Of a stretch of 8,671 nt of DNA, positions 1 to 6,203 are shown piece by piece. The notes below the pieces were generated by a model. That model had not been told where the DNA came from. It did not search any database and saw nothing but the letters and a program-made list of their open reading frames with translations. The translations under genes were made by a program, and so were the position numbers. The DNA comes from Bacteroidota bacterium. GTDB taxonomy: Bacteria; Bacteroidota; Bacteroidia; Chitinophagales; Chitinophagaceae. Numbering within the stretch: the first letter of the stretch is position 1; each line of letters begins with the position of its first letter. The DNA is taken from positions 1 to 8,671 of the forward strand of contig CANHIR010000078.1 in the NCBI GenBank assembly GCA_947461015.1, read 5' to 3'.

Positions 1-44
1 ATGATCTCACGGCCTTTTCTAACTAATTGCTGAATAGTAGGCAT
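1..44 (-). CDS. rpsL: 30S ribosomal protein S12, N-terminal fragment (cut by window edge)
   Basis: The minus strand from an ATG at 42-44 reads MPTIQQLVRKGREI and then runs off the left edge after 14 full codons plus 2 bases. This matches the conserved N-terminus of ribosomal protein S12, which sits in the decoding centre of the 30S subunit and is the classic streptomycin-resistance locus. Only the first tenth or so of the usual 120-140 residues is present, so resistance positions cannot be inspected. No Shine-Dalgarno motif precedes the ATG; the upstream bases are AT-rich. A strong promoter-like sequence lies about 45-80 bases upstream. In most bacteria rpsL heads the str operon with rpsG and fusA, so those genes are expected beyond the left edge. 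That expectation comes from general knowledge and is not visible here. Confidence 0.88.
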   Translation of the reverse strand, partial: MPTIQQLVRKGREI

Positions 45-90
45 TTATTATGCTATTTTGTTCATTTCGGTTTATAAAAAATTCGGACGG

Positions 91-122
91 CAAAGGTAAT
101 GGCTGTTAACGAAATACCAAAA
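91..122 (-). promoter_or_regulatory. Bacteroidota-type promoter for rpsL
   Basis: On the minus strand, TTTTG (118-122) is followed after exactly 19 bases by TACCTTTG (91-98). This fits the Bacteroidota primary-sigma consensus TTG-N19/20-TAnnTTTG at every fixed position. Transcription would begin around 82-86, giving a leader of about 40 nt before the rpsL ATG at 44. The fit and location suggest a strong independent promoter for the ribosomal operon, separate from ilvE upstream on the same strand. The start site is inferred. Confidence 0.75.
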
Positions 123-232
123 TGTTTATTGGCTAATTTTAAAAAAATAAAGCAAATGGAGCCTTTTGATACAAAAAAACACCTCATTTGATATGAATTT
201 TAGATTCAAAATGCTGACTTTCAATACTTTAA

Positions 233-1294
233 TTAAATATGGAGTAACCATCCATGTTTGTCCACAATATTGCCCATTCTAATGTCATTCAGCTGTTTTT
301 TAAGTGCTGGGGCCACTTTTAGTGCATCAACATCAAAATCCATAACATATTCTGCATGCGCTAATCTTGATATATAGGAGACTACGGCAGCCGTCCCCAC
401 ACCAAATACTTCGGTAAATAACCCTTTTTTATGGGCATCCACAATCTCGGCAACGGATAAGTATCTTTCTTCCACTTCATAGCCCATATCTCTTAATAAT
501 GTAATGGCAGAATTGCGCGTCACTCCTTTTAACACCGTTCCTTTTTCAACACTTGGTGTAATTACTTTTCCATCTATTACAAACATCACATTCATCATAC
601 CTACTTCCTCTACATACTTATGCTCAATGGCGTCGGTCCACAACACTTGATCATACCCTTTTGCTTGCGCTAAAGAAACAGGATATAAACTTGCTCCATA
701 ATTTCCACCATTCTTTGCAAAACCAACACCACCTGGGGTTGCACGTGTATATTGTTGCTCAATTAATATTTTCATGGGTGCCGAAAAATAAGCACCACTA
801 GGTCCTAAAATAATCATGAATTTATAGGTGCTGGAAGGACGTACGCCTAAGAAAGGATCGGACGCAATCATGAAAGGTCTTATATACAATGAACATTCCG
901 GCATATTGGGAATCCACCCTTTTTCTAATTCAATTAATTGTTTCATACCGTCCATAAATAACCATTCAGGAACCGTTGGCATTTGCATGCGTTTTGCAGA
1001 AGTATTAAAACGAATAAAGTTTTGATCCGGTCTAAATATCGCTACCTCTCCTTTTTCATTTTTATATGCTTTAATCCCTTCAAAAATGGTTTGTCCATAA
1101 TGCAAGGTTGCGCAAGAAGGGTCAATTTCAAAAGGTGCATAGGGCTTTATTTCTACATTTTTCCATTCCCCATTTTCATAGTCGGCTACCAACATATGAT
1201 CGGTGAAATTTTTCCCAAAAGCAATCGCATTCATATCAAAGGTTGGCAATTTAGGATTCGGGTTTAACGTAACTGGAATTTTTTGTGTAGACAT
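233..1294 (-). CDS. ilvE: Branched-chain amino acid aminotransferase
   Basis: This is a 353-residue fold-type IV PLP enzyme. It transaminates the 2-oxo acids of leucine, isoleucine and valine with glutamate in the cytoplasm, the last step of their synthesis and the first of their breakdown. The motif LHYGQTIFEGIKAY lies near residues 64-77, and FAKNGGNYGASL near 192-203 contains the presumed Schiff-base lysine K194. EVGMMNVMFV near 230-239, GVTRNS near 257-262 and the FGVGTAAVVSYI loop near 297-308 bind PLP phosphate and substrate in this family. The length and the GGNYG motif resemble the longer BCAT class that includes the eukaryotic enzymes, rather than the roughly 309-residue E. coli IlvE. 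The ATG at 1292-1294 is the only sensible start, and no Shine-Dalgarno motif precedes it. It is divergent from the next gene, with 111 bases between, and lies 188 bases upstream of rpsL on the same strand. D-amino acid aminotransferase or ADC lyase is unlikely given the motif set. Confidence 0.95.
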   Translation of the reverse strand: MSTQKIPVTLNPNPKLPTFDMNAIAFGKNFTDHMLVADYENGEWKNVEIKPYAPFEIDPSCATLHYGQTIFEGIKAYKNEKGEVAIFRPDQNFIRFNTSAKRMQMPTVPEWLFMDGMKQLIELEKGWIPNMPECSLYIRPFMIASDPFLGVRPSSTYKFMIILGPSGAYFSAPMKILIEQQYTRATPGGVGFAKNGGNYGASLYPVSLAQAKGYDQVLWTDAIEHKYVEEVGMMNVMFVIDGKVITPSVEKGTVLKGVTRNSAITLLRDMGYEVEERYLSVAEIVDAHKKGLFTEVFGVGTAAVVSYISRLAHAEYVMDFDVDALKVAPALKKQLNDIRMGNIVDKHGWLLHI

Positions 1295-1329
1295 GATGTA
1301 TTATTTAAATGGACTTCTAATTTAAAAAG

Positions 1330-1360
1330 CAAAGTAAAACAAAATACAATAAACTAACAA
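1330..1360 (-). promoter_or_regulatory. Candidate promoter for ilvE
   Basis: On the minus strand, TTG (1358-1360) is followed after 20 bases by TTACTTTG (1330-1337). This matches the Bacteroidota pattern TTG-N19/20-TAnnTTTG except for T in place of A at the second position of the -7 box. Predicted initiation near 1320-1324 would leave a short leader of about 25-30 nt before the ilvE ATG. The region is AT-rich, so chance similarity is possible. Confidence 0.42.
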
Positions 1361-1405
1361 GTGTTATTTTTCTTATTGCATCAATTCATTTAATTTTCCA
1401 ATTCA

Positions 1406-1984
1406 ATGCAAGATCAAAAAACAATATTGCCGGCCTCCGTATTGGTTTCTTTATACAAAGATACTTTGGTATTGCCTGATGGCGAAAAAAAGACCGAAAT
1501 AATTAACAAAGCGGAGGAAATAGAAGCGCAACTTCCAGCAGAAAACAAACCTATTGAAAAACCAAAAGTAAAAAAATTGGTTGGCCCTTTAAAGCATTTA
1601 GGGGACCATCATAAAAAAATATTAGTGATTGTAAACGATCCTAATTCGGTGTATTTAAATGAAACAGATTTTATATTACTTACCTCAATATTAAACGCTT
1701 GCAAATTAACCATTGCGGATATTGCATTGGTGAATATTGGAAATCAAGAAACCAGTTTACACCAAATTTTAGAAACCTTACCGTCTAAAATTATCATGTG
1801 CTTTAATGTTGAATCCAGTGAATTGAAAATTAAATTACCAAACACACCTTACAAAGTAAATGAGCTTGGCGAATCGGTTTTATTTTTTAGCAAAGCCTTA
1901 TCCACTATGCAGGGAACAGGTGTTGAAGCAAAACAGGAAAAAGGAACGCTTTGGATTTTACTAAAAAAATTATTCGCATTATAA
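1406..1984 (+). CDS. Uncharacterised protein, possibly DNA polymerase III psi (HolD)-like
   Basis: This 192-residue cytoplasmic protein has no signal peptide or membrane segment, and I do not recognise it with certainty. Residues 1-25 form a short conserved-looking N-terminal segment (LPASVLVSLYKDTLVLPD). Residues 27-60 are a Lys/Glu/Pro-rich linker. Residues 71-190 look like one alpha/beta domain: a strand ending in VIVND (74-78), a helix ending in ILNACKLTIADIALVNI (95-111), LPSKIIMCFN (125-134), a Gly/Leu-rich region, then a basic C-terminal helix with LW (182-183). The order 'strand-VxND, helix, LxxxDxxxxN, LP, then a final K/R-x3-LW helix' recalls E. coli HolD. This is pattern memory, not a search result. 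It starts at ATG 1406-1408 without a Shine-Dalgarno motif and ends 47 bases before rdgB on the same strand, so co-transcription is likely. No promoter of the TAnnTTTG type was seen upstream. Confidence 0.75.
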   Translation: MQDQKTILPASVLVSLYKDTLVLPDGEKKTEIINKAEEIEAQLPAENKPIEKPKVKKLVGPLKHLGDHHKKILVIVNDPNSVYLNETDFILLTSILNACKLTIADIALVNIGNQETSLHQILETLPSKIIMCFNVESSELKIKLPNTPYKVNELGESVLFFSKALSTMQGTGVEAKQEKGTLWILLKKLFAL

Positions 1985-2031
1985 TTGATCTTTTTGCATT
2001 AAAATGTACCGTTGATTTAAAATCCTCCACA

Positions 2032-2625
2032 ATGCACACCCTCATATTTGCAACCAACAATAAAAATAAAGTAGCAGAAATTCAATCATTGGTTGGACCA
2101 GACTTTACAATTATCCCTTTATTGGAAGCAGGTATTGATATTGACATTCCTGAACCACATGAAACGCTTCAAGAAAACGCATTTGAAAAAGCAAGTACCA
2201 TACATTCCATTACAAATCAAAATTGTTTTAGCGAAGACACCGGTTTAGAGATTGAGGCTTTAAATGGGGCACCTGGCGTAAAAAGTGCAAGGTATGCTGG
2301 AGAGGGGCGAGACTTTCAAGCCAATATTGACAAAGTATTACAGAGTTTAAATGACATTGATTATAGAACTGCTCAATTTAGAACCGTAATATGTTTATTA
2401 TGGCAGGATGCAGAAAATATTTTGCAAACCCATTATTTTGAAGGTATTTGTAAGGGCAGGATTGCATATGAAATGCAGGGAGATAAGGGATTTGGATATG
2501 ACCCAATATTTATACCAGATGGGAGTGATAAAAGTTTTGCAGAAATGAGTATGGAAGAAAAAAATGTTTTTAGCCACCGCAAAAAAGCCGTGACTCAATT
2601 GTTTGAATTCTTACAAACAAAATAA
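2032..2625 (+). CDS. rdgB: XTP/dITP diphosphatase (non-canonical purine NTP pyrophosphatase, HAM1 family)
   Basis: This 197-residue cytoplasmic enzyme hydrolyses dITP, XTP and ITP to the monophosphate plus pyrophosphate, keeping deaminated purines out of DNA and RNA. The family signature is complete. FATNNKNKVAEI (residues 6-17) is the nucleotide-binding start. ENAFEKA is at 48-54, and SEDTGLEIEALNGAPG at 67-82 contains the presumed general base D69. SARYAGE follows at 85-91, GFGYDPIF at 153-160, SFAEMS at 168-173 and SHR at 181-183. Thr replaces the more usual Ser after D69, a conservative change. I chose ATG 2032-2034 because it places the FATNN strand at the very N-terminus, as in the family. 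The frame stays open upstream to a TTG at 1951, but that extension overlaps the preceding gene and has no family counterpart. It ends 48 bases from the oppositely oriented aroE. Confidence 0.95.
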   Translation: MHTLIFATNNKNKVAEIQSLVGPDFTIIPLLEAGIDIDIPEPHETLQENAFEKASTIHSITNQNCFSEDTGLEIEALNGAPGVKSARYAGEGRDFQANIDKVLQSLNDIDYRTAQFRTVICLLWQDAENILQTHYFEGICKGRIAYEMQGDKGFGYDPIFIPDGSDKSFAEMSMEEKNVFSHRKKAVTQLFEFLQTK

Positions 2626-2655
2626 GGAATACCCTACTCTTTCCATTTTAAATTT

Positions 2656-2669
2656 TTAGTATGTACTAA
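2656..2669. repeat. Short perfect palindrome in the rdgB/aroE convergent gap
   Basis: TTAGTA-TG-TACTAA is a perfect 6-base inverted repeat with a 2-base centre, and the flanking T-run (2653-2657) pairs partly with TTA downstream. It sits in the 48-base gap between the convergent rdgB and aroE stops. The centre is too short and the stem too AT-rich for a normal intrinsic terminator, and its function is unknown. It may be chance in AT-rich DNA. Confidence 0.35.
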
Positions 2670-2673
2670 TTAT

Positions 2674-3423
2674 TTATTGTAAGATGGGTGTTGCTGCATT
2701 CCATATTTCCCAGCTTTTCTCTGCTTGTATATGCAACATTTCCAAACCATTTTGTACAGATGCACCTTGTGCTGCCCCTTTTTGCAAAAACAAAGTTTCA
2801 CTAGGGTTATAAATTAAATCATATAAATGATGCTGTGTTCCTATTGCCTCATAAGGAATAGCTGGTGCCTCATTTATGTTAGGATACATGCCCAAAGGAC
2901 TCGTATTAATGATTAAAGTATGTGCAGCAAGTATTTCTGGTGTTACTTGATCATAGCTCAACTTATGTTGACCTGCTGTTCTGGAAACAACTTGATATTG
3001 AATATTCAACTTTTGTAATACCCATTCTACCGCAGCCGAAGCACCGCCTGTTCCTAAAACCAAAGCATGGCTATGATGTGGCTTTAAAAAAGGCAATAAA
3101 GAATTTTCAAATCCAATTACATCGGTATTGTATCCATACAAAGCGCCTTTAAACTTTCTTATGCAATTACATGCATGAATAGATTGAACAACAGAGGATG
3201 GAAATTGTAAAAAGGGTATTACTTCTTTTTTATAAGGTATGGTCACATTCAAGCCTTGTAAGTGCGTATCCACATCCCAAAGCGCATTAAATTGAGCAAT
3301 ATCAGGTATTGGGTAATTATCATACGCTGCATTGTCAATTTTTTCACGCTCAAATTTTTCTTTGAAATATCCTTTCGAGAAAGAGTGTGATAATGGAAAA
3401 CCAATTAATCCAAAATGACGCAC
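2674..3423 (-). CDS. aroE: Shikimate dehydrogenase (NADP-dependent)
   Basis: This 249-residue cytoplasmic enzyme reduces 3-dehydroshikimate to shikimate in the chorismate (aromatic amino acid) pathway. The N-terminal substrate domain carries the shikimate-binding serines in LSHSFSKGYF (11-20), NVTIPYK (59-65) with catalytic K65, and NTDVIGF (99-105) with catalytic D101. The nucleotide-binding domain has LGTGGASAA (123-131) and the NADP-contact segment VVSRT (145-149). NTSPLGM (173-179), YDLIYNP (201-207) and the closing NGLEMLHIQAEKSW (225-238) complete the signature. The start is GTG (3421-3423), chosen because the family's N-terminal strand HFGLIGFPLSHS follows immediately. Only 2 bases separate it from the comA stop codon, so translational coupling to comA is likely. 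At 249 residues it is slightly shorter than E. coli AroE (272). No catalytic residue appears to be missing. Confidence 0.94.
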   Translation of the reverse strand: MRHFGLIGFPLSHSFSKGYFKEKFEREKIDNAAYDNYPIPDIAQFNALWDVDTHLQGLNVTIPYKKEVIPFLQFPSSVVQSIHACNCIRKFKGALYGYNTDVIGFENSLLPFLKPHHSHALVLGTGGASAAVEWVLQKLNIQYQVVSRTAGQHKLSYDQVTPEILAAHTLIINTSPLGMYPNINEAPAIPYEAIGTQHHLYDLIYNPSETLFLQKGAAQGASVQNGLEMLHIQAEKSWEIWNAATPILQ

Positions 3424-3425
3424 AA

Positions 3426-4190
3426 CTATTTATTTAAGTATAAGTGAAAAGTATCCCCTCTTAAACCTATGCGCATTGCTTCCAATGGAATTACCTCCGA
3501 TGGTGCAATATTACCTAGGTTTACATTACATCCTATCAGTTCTAAAAAATACAGTTGTTGTGCTTTTTGAGGTGCTTCCCATAATATTTTTTCCGCTGGG
3601 ATCTTGGTTAAAATTTCTTGAACTAACCCTTCGCGCACTTCTCCACTTCCTCTGTAAATGCCCACATTACCCGCTTCGCGTGCTTCTGCAATAACATATT
3701 CTGAACCTGCGCTTAATTCAGCAGTCATGAGTTCAATCCATTTGTATGGAGGAATAATATGTGCTGCGTCTTTACTTCCTACCTCGCTAATAACCTTAGT
3801 CACTTTGGCAATTTTTTCAATATAACCACATTTTTCTGCATGCGGAATTTCGATAGATCCATCACTTACTTCTATTAAATCAATCTTATAATCTTTACAT
3901 AAAGCTAAATAATCATCAAATTGATTACGAATTACAAAAGCTTCAAATAGCGTACCTCCAAAATAAACTGGAATACCATGAGATTGATACAATTCTATTT
4001 TAGCCCTTAAATTAGGAGTTACCATGGATGTTCCAAAACCCAACTTTACAACATCGGTATGTATTCCAGAAACACTTATAAAATTTTCTGCTTCGTTAAA
4101 ACTCAAACCTTTGTCCATAACCATTGTCAACCCACTTTTACGTGGCTTAGGGGTACGTACTGGAATTTGAGATAAATTAAAATTAATCAT
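3426..4190 (-). CDS. comA: Phosphosulfolactate synthase (ComA family)
   Basis: This 254-residue TIM-barrel-family protein belongs to the group that adds sulfite to phosphoenolpyruvate to give (2R)-phospho-3-sulfolactate. In methanogens this is the first step of coenzyme M synthesis. Conserved blocks are all present: SGLTMVMDKG (19-28), DVVKLGFGTS (46-55), VYFGGTLFEAF (75-85), IEVSDGSIEI (106-115), EVGSKD (136-141), IAEAREAGNVGIY (167-179), LWEAPQKAQQLYF (203-215), and NVNLGNIAP (222-230) followed by EVIPLEAMRIGLRGDT (232-247). The family also includes B. subtilis YitD and the plant heat-stress protein HSA32, so the exact reaction here is unproven. No comB, comC or comDE partner is visible. 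The ATG at 4188-4190 has no Shine-Dalgarno motif. It lies 43 bases after the TPR gene and 2 bases before aroE, in one minus-strand unit. Confidence 0.9.
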   Translation of the reverse strand: MINFNLSQIPVRTPKPRKSGLTMVMDKGLSFNEAENFISVSGIHTDVVKLGFGTSMVTPNLRAKIELYQSHGIPVYFGGTLFEAFVIRNQFDDYLALCKDYKIDLIEVSDGSIEIPHAEKCGYIEKIAKVTKVISEVGSKDAAHIIPPYKWIELMTAELSAGSEYVIAEAREAGNVGIYRGSGEVREGLVQEILTKIPAEKILWEAPQKAQQLYFLELIGCNVNLGNIAPSEVIPLEAMRIGLRGDTFHLYLNK

Positions 4191-4209
4191 ATTAAAAAAT
4201 TATATGACG

Positions 4210-4217
4210 CAAAGTTA
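4210..4217 (-). promoter_or_regulatory. Candidate -7 box for an internal comA-aroE promoter
   Basis: The minus strand reads TAACTTTG here, a full match to the Bacteroidota -7 element TAnnTTTG, in the 43-base gap between the TPR gene and comA. Initiation near 4200-4204 would give a very short leader before the comA ATG at 4190. No TTG is found at the expected distance upstream (19-20 bases), which lies inside the 3' end of the TPR gene, so this is only half a promoter by sequence. Confidence 0.35.
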
Positions 4218-4233
4218 AATCAAATGGATAAGA

Positions 4234-5649
4234 TTACTTCCGCTTTTTATAATTACTAATCAAATCAGAAACTTTAGGGTCTTGCATCATTTCAGGATAA
4301 AACTTTGTTAGCTTATTTACTAAGTTTGAAGATTTGGATAATGCCATTTCTAATTGCAATAAGGCTTCGGATTGTTTTTTCATCCTATATAAAATTGCAC
4401 TGCGATAAAATATAAATATTACTTTTCCTGCTGTTGAAATATATGCGAGCTCGGTTTGTTCTAATGCCAATGATAACTGATCATTCGCCACCAAGCATTT
4501 TATTAAGGACTCCCAACCTGCTATTTGTTTGGGTTTGTTTTTCACAACTGTTCCAAAATAGCCTGCTGCTTCTTTGTATAAGTTCAAGTGCATAAAACAT
4601 TCTCCTAATAAAATATAGTATTCATTGATATGCTTGTGAATCCTCAATGCATGTTCCAATTGCTTAATAGCTTGTTGCCATTGTCCTTCTTGCATGTAAG
4701 TGGAAGCAATTTTTTGATACAACCTACTATCTTCAGTATTTAAATGCACCGCTTTTTTATAATGAAACCTTGCTTGCGCATAATTTTTCATTCGATGGTA
4801 ACAATGTCCAATGGCTTCATAAATAACATCCTCTGGACGTGATAATTCCAATACTTTTTCCAACGCTTCAATGGCCTCTTTGTATTTTCGAATACGTAAA
4901 TAAGCATCCCCCATATTTCGATATGCATAATCAAATTTTTCATCAATTACAATTGCATATTGATAAGCATCAATGGCCTTTTCATGCAGCTTTAATCCTT
5001 GGTAAGCTGCCGCTAAATTAAACCAAGCCAACGCATTATAGGGTTGTTCATCAATGATGCTTTTATGTAAGCTTATACTCTCCTCATTTCGACCCGTAAA
5101 GTCAGTCCAAAAACAAATTTTATACAATGCTTCTTCATTCATAGGATCCTCTTCCAACACTAATTTTAAACAATCAAATACTTTATCAAACGCTTCGTGA
5201 TCATCATACACATCTGCCAATTCAAATAACAATTCGGATCGCTCTACTCCTTCAAATAAATGCAATGCTTCTTGCAATAAAACAATGGCATCGGCTGGCA
5301 TATCCAAAGCTAAATACGCGTCTGTTTTTAAAATAAATAAATTCATTTCCTTATGATCATACAAAGCAGCAGTGTCTAATAATTGTAAGGCTTCTTTGTA
5401 TTTGCGGGTTGCCAATAATAAATCGGCTTTTTTAATCATTAATAAGGCCGAGAAGGGATATTGCTCTAGTGCCATATCTGCAGCCTGAATCGCCTCCTCT
5501 ATTTCATCTTGCTCGTCATAATGTTCAATGATTCTTTCAAAATCGTCCTCCTCAATATATGCGTTGGCACGGCCTTGTTTCAGGTTATGATAACGCAGTA
5601 TTAATTCTTTAATATCTCCTCTATCTTCTTCCTTTTGACGATCAAACAT
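4234..5649 (-). CDS. Tetratricopeptide-repeat protein
   Basis: This 471-residue protein has no signal peptide and no membrane segment, so it is predicted to be cytoplasmic. It is almost entirely helical TPR units. The clearest are residues 205-238, 239-272, 273-306, 307-340 and 341-374, each 34 residues with the usual pattern (for example WFNLAAAYQGLKLHEKAIDAY, where small residues follow L/A and Y/F). Degenerate units cover about 52-200. Residues 1-50 are acidic and rich in D/E (EEDRGD, IEEDDFERI, EHYDEQDEI). The C-terminus is basic (NYKKRK). TPR arrays bind partner proteins; no enzyme domain is visible and no partner can be named. The ATG at 5647-5649 is the start. It is first in the unit TPR-comA-aroE, but nothing in the sequence ties its role to theirs beyond shared direction and short gaps. 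Confidence 0.9.
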   Translation of the reverse strand: MFDRQKEEDRGDIKELILRYHNLKQGRANAYIEEDDFERIIEHYDEQDEIEEAIQAADMALEQYPFSALLMIKKADLLLATRKYKEALQLLDTAALYDHKEMNLFILKTDAYLALDMPADAIVLLQEALHLFEGVERSELLFELADVYDDHEAFDKVFDCLKLVLEEDPMNEEALYKICFWTDFTGRNEESISLHKSIIDEQPYNALAWFNLAAAYQGLKLHEKAIDAYQYAIVIDEKFDYAYRNMGDAYLRIRKYKEAIEALEKVLELSRPEDVIYEAIGHCYHRMKNYAQARFHYKKAVHLNTEDSRLYQKIASTYMQEGQWQQAIKQLEHALRIHKHINEYYILLGECFMHLNLYKEAAGYFGTVVKNKPKQIAGWESLIKCLVANDQLSLALEQTELAYISTAGKVIFIFYRSAILYRMKKQSEALLQLEMALSKSSNLVNKLTKFYPEMMQDPKVSDLISNYKKRK

Positions 5650-5745
5650 AGTTTAAATATTTATAATCTATAATTAATTCGCTGATAATCAATATGTTGC
5701 GATGAATTGATTGCTTAGGTACTAAATAAATATACCACACCCGTC

Positions 5746-5763
5746 CAAAATAGCCATATTTTG
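5746..5763. repeat. Perfect 7-bp inverted repeat in a divergent intergenic region
   Basis: CAAAATA-GCCA-TATTTTG is a perfect 7-base inverted repeat with a 4-base centre. It lies between the TPR gene (-, starts 5649) and the small secreted-protein gene (+, starts about 5841). Its position between divergent starts could suit an operator. The stem is AT-rich with no U-tract logic, so a terminator is unlikely. The remainder of 5650-5807 shows no gene and no clear full promoter. Confidence 0.4.
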
Positions 5764-5824
5764 TTGTTCACAATTGACAGTGATTAGGTTAAAATATTTA
5801 TTTTTAAATGATCCAAGAAGGTTT

Positions 5825-5832
5825 TACCTTTG
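5825..5832 (+). promoter_or_regulatory. Candidate -7 box upstream of the small secreted-protein gene
   Basis: TACCTTTG fully matches the Bacteroidota -7 element and is identical to the box in front of rpsL. It ends 8 bases before the preferred start at 5841, so a transcript from it would be nearly leaderless. At the expected -33 position (5803-5805) there is TTT rather than TTG, so the match is incomplete. If real, it rules out the upstream ATG at 5808 as the main start. Confidence 0.3.
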
Positions 5833-5840
5833 ATTTAATC

Positions 5841-6182
5841 ATGCGTACTATAAAAAACATATTATACATAGCCTTGCTAACAAGTATTTTCCTTGTTTCA
5901 ATGAATTCATATGCTAGTGTGATTGTTACGGGTACCATTGAAAAGAAAAAAACTTCAGAAACATTTACTTTGAAAAGCTTAAGTTTTTCAAACCACAGAA
6001 CCGCAACCTTTGCTACTTTAAAGTCTAGCTTACAATTTAAAGGTTTGGTTAATTCAGATGCTAAAAATGGATTAGCTGGTGGAAATAGTTATTTGATGTA
6101 CAACAAAGGAAACATCTCTTATGTTATTCCTTATCACAAAAATGTTTTGATTACAAAGTTCAAGACGCCTTCTGCTCAATAA
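5841..6182 (+). CDS. Small secreted/periplasmic protein of unknown function
   Basis: From ATG 5841-5843 this gene encodes 113 residues. MRTIKN (1-6) is a basic n-region, ILYIALLTSIFLVS (7-20) a hydrophobic core, and SYA (23-25) a plausible signal peptidase I site, giving a mature protein of about 88 residues. The mature part is rich in Ser, Thr, Lys and beta-prone residues (VIVTGTIEKKK, ATFATLKSSLQFKG, ISYVIPYHKNVLITKF) and has no cysteine. I recognise no family. An in-frame ATG at 5808 would add 11 residues (MIQEGFTFDLI) containing two acidic residues before the basic n-region. That is atypical of a signal peptide, so 5841 is preferred. The gene is divergent from the TPR gene and ends 21 bases before the stop of the convergent gene at 6204. 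Confidence 0.65.
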   Translation: MRTIKNILYIALLTSIFLVSMNSYASVIVTGTIEKKKTSETFTLKSLSFSNHRTATFATLKSSLQFKGLVNSDAKNGLAGGNSYLMYNKGNISYVIPYHKNVLITKFKTPSAQ

Positions 6183-6203
6183 TTTACACTTTCAAGTTTA
6201 TCA

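Noticed and set aside
194..208. Hairpin TGAAT-N5-ATTCA downstream of ilvE as a terminator
   Set aside because: The 5-bp AT-rich stem is weak and the T-run (about 172-178) is well separated from it; it is not convincing as an intrinsic terminator.
828..1267. Open frames on the plus strand inside ilvE (65 and 94 codons)
   Set aside because: They lie wholly antisense to a well-supported aminotransferase and show no domain, signal peptide or start context.
1951..2031. N-terminal extension of rdgB from a TTG
   Set aside because: It overlaps the preceding gene, has no family counterpart, and displaces the FATNN strand that normally begins the protein.
5774..5800. TTGACA followed by TATTTA, resembling an E. 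coli sigma-70 promoter
   Set aside because: Spacing is only 15 bases, the -10 is poor, and Bacteroidota primary sigma factors do not use this consensus.
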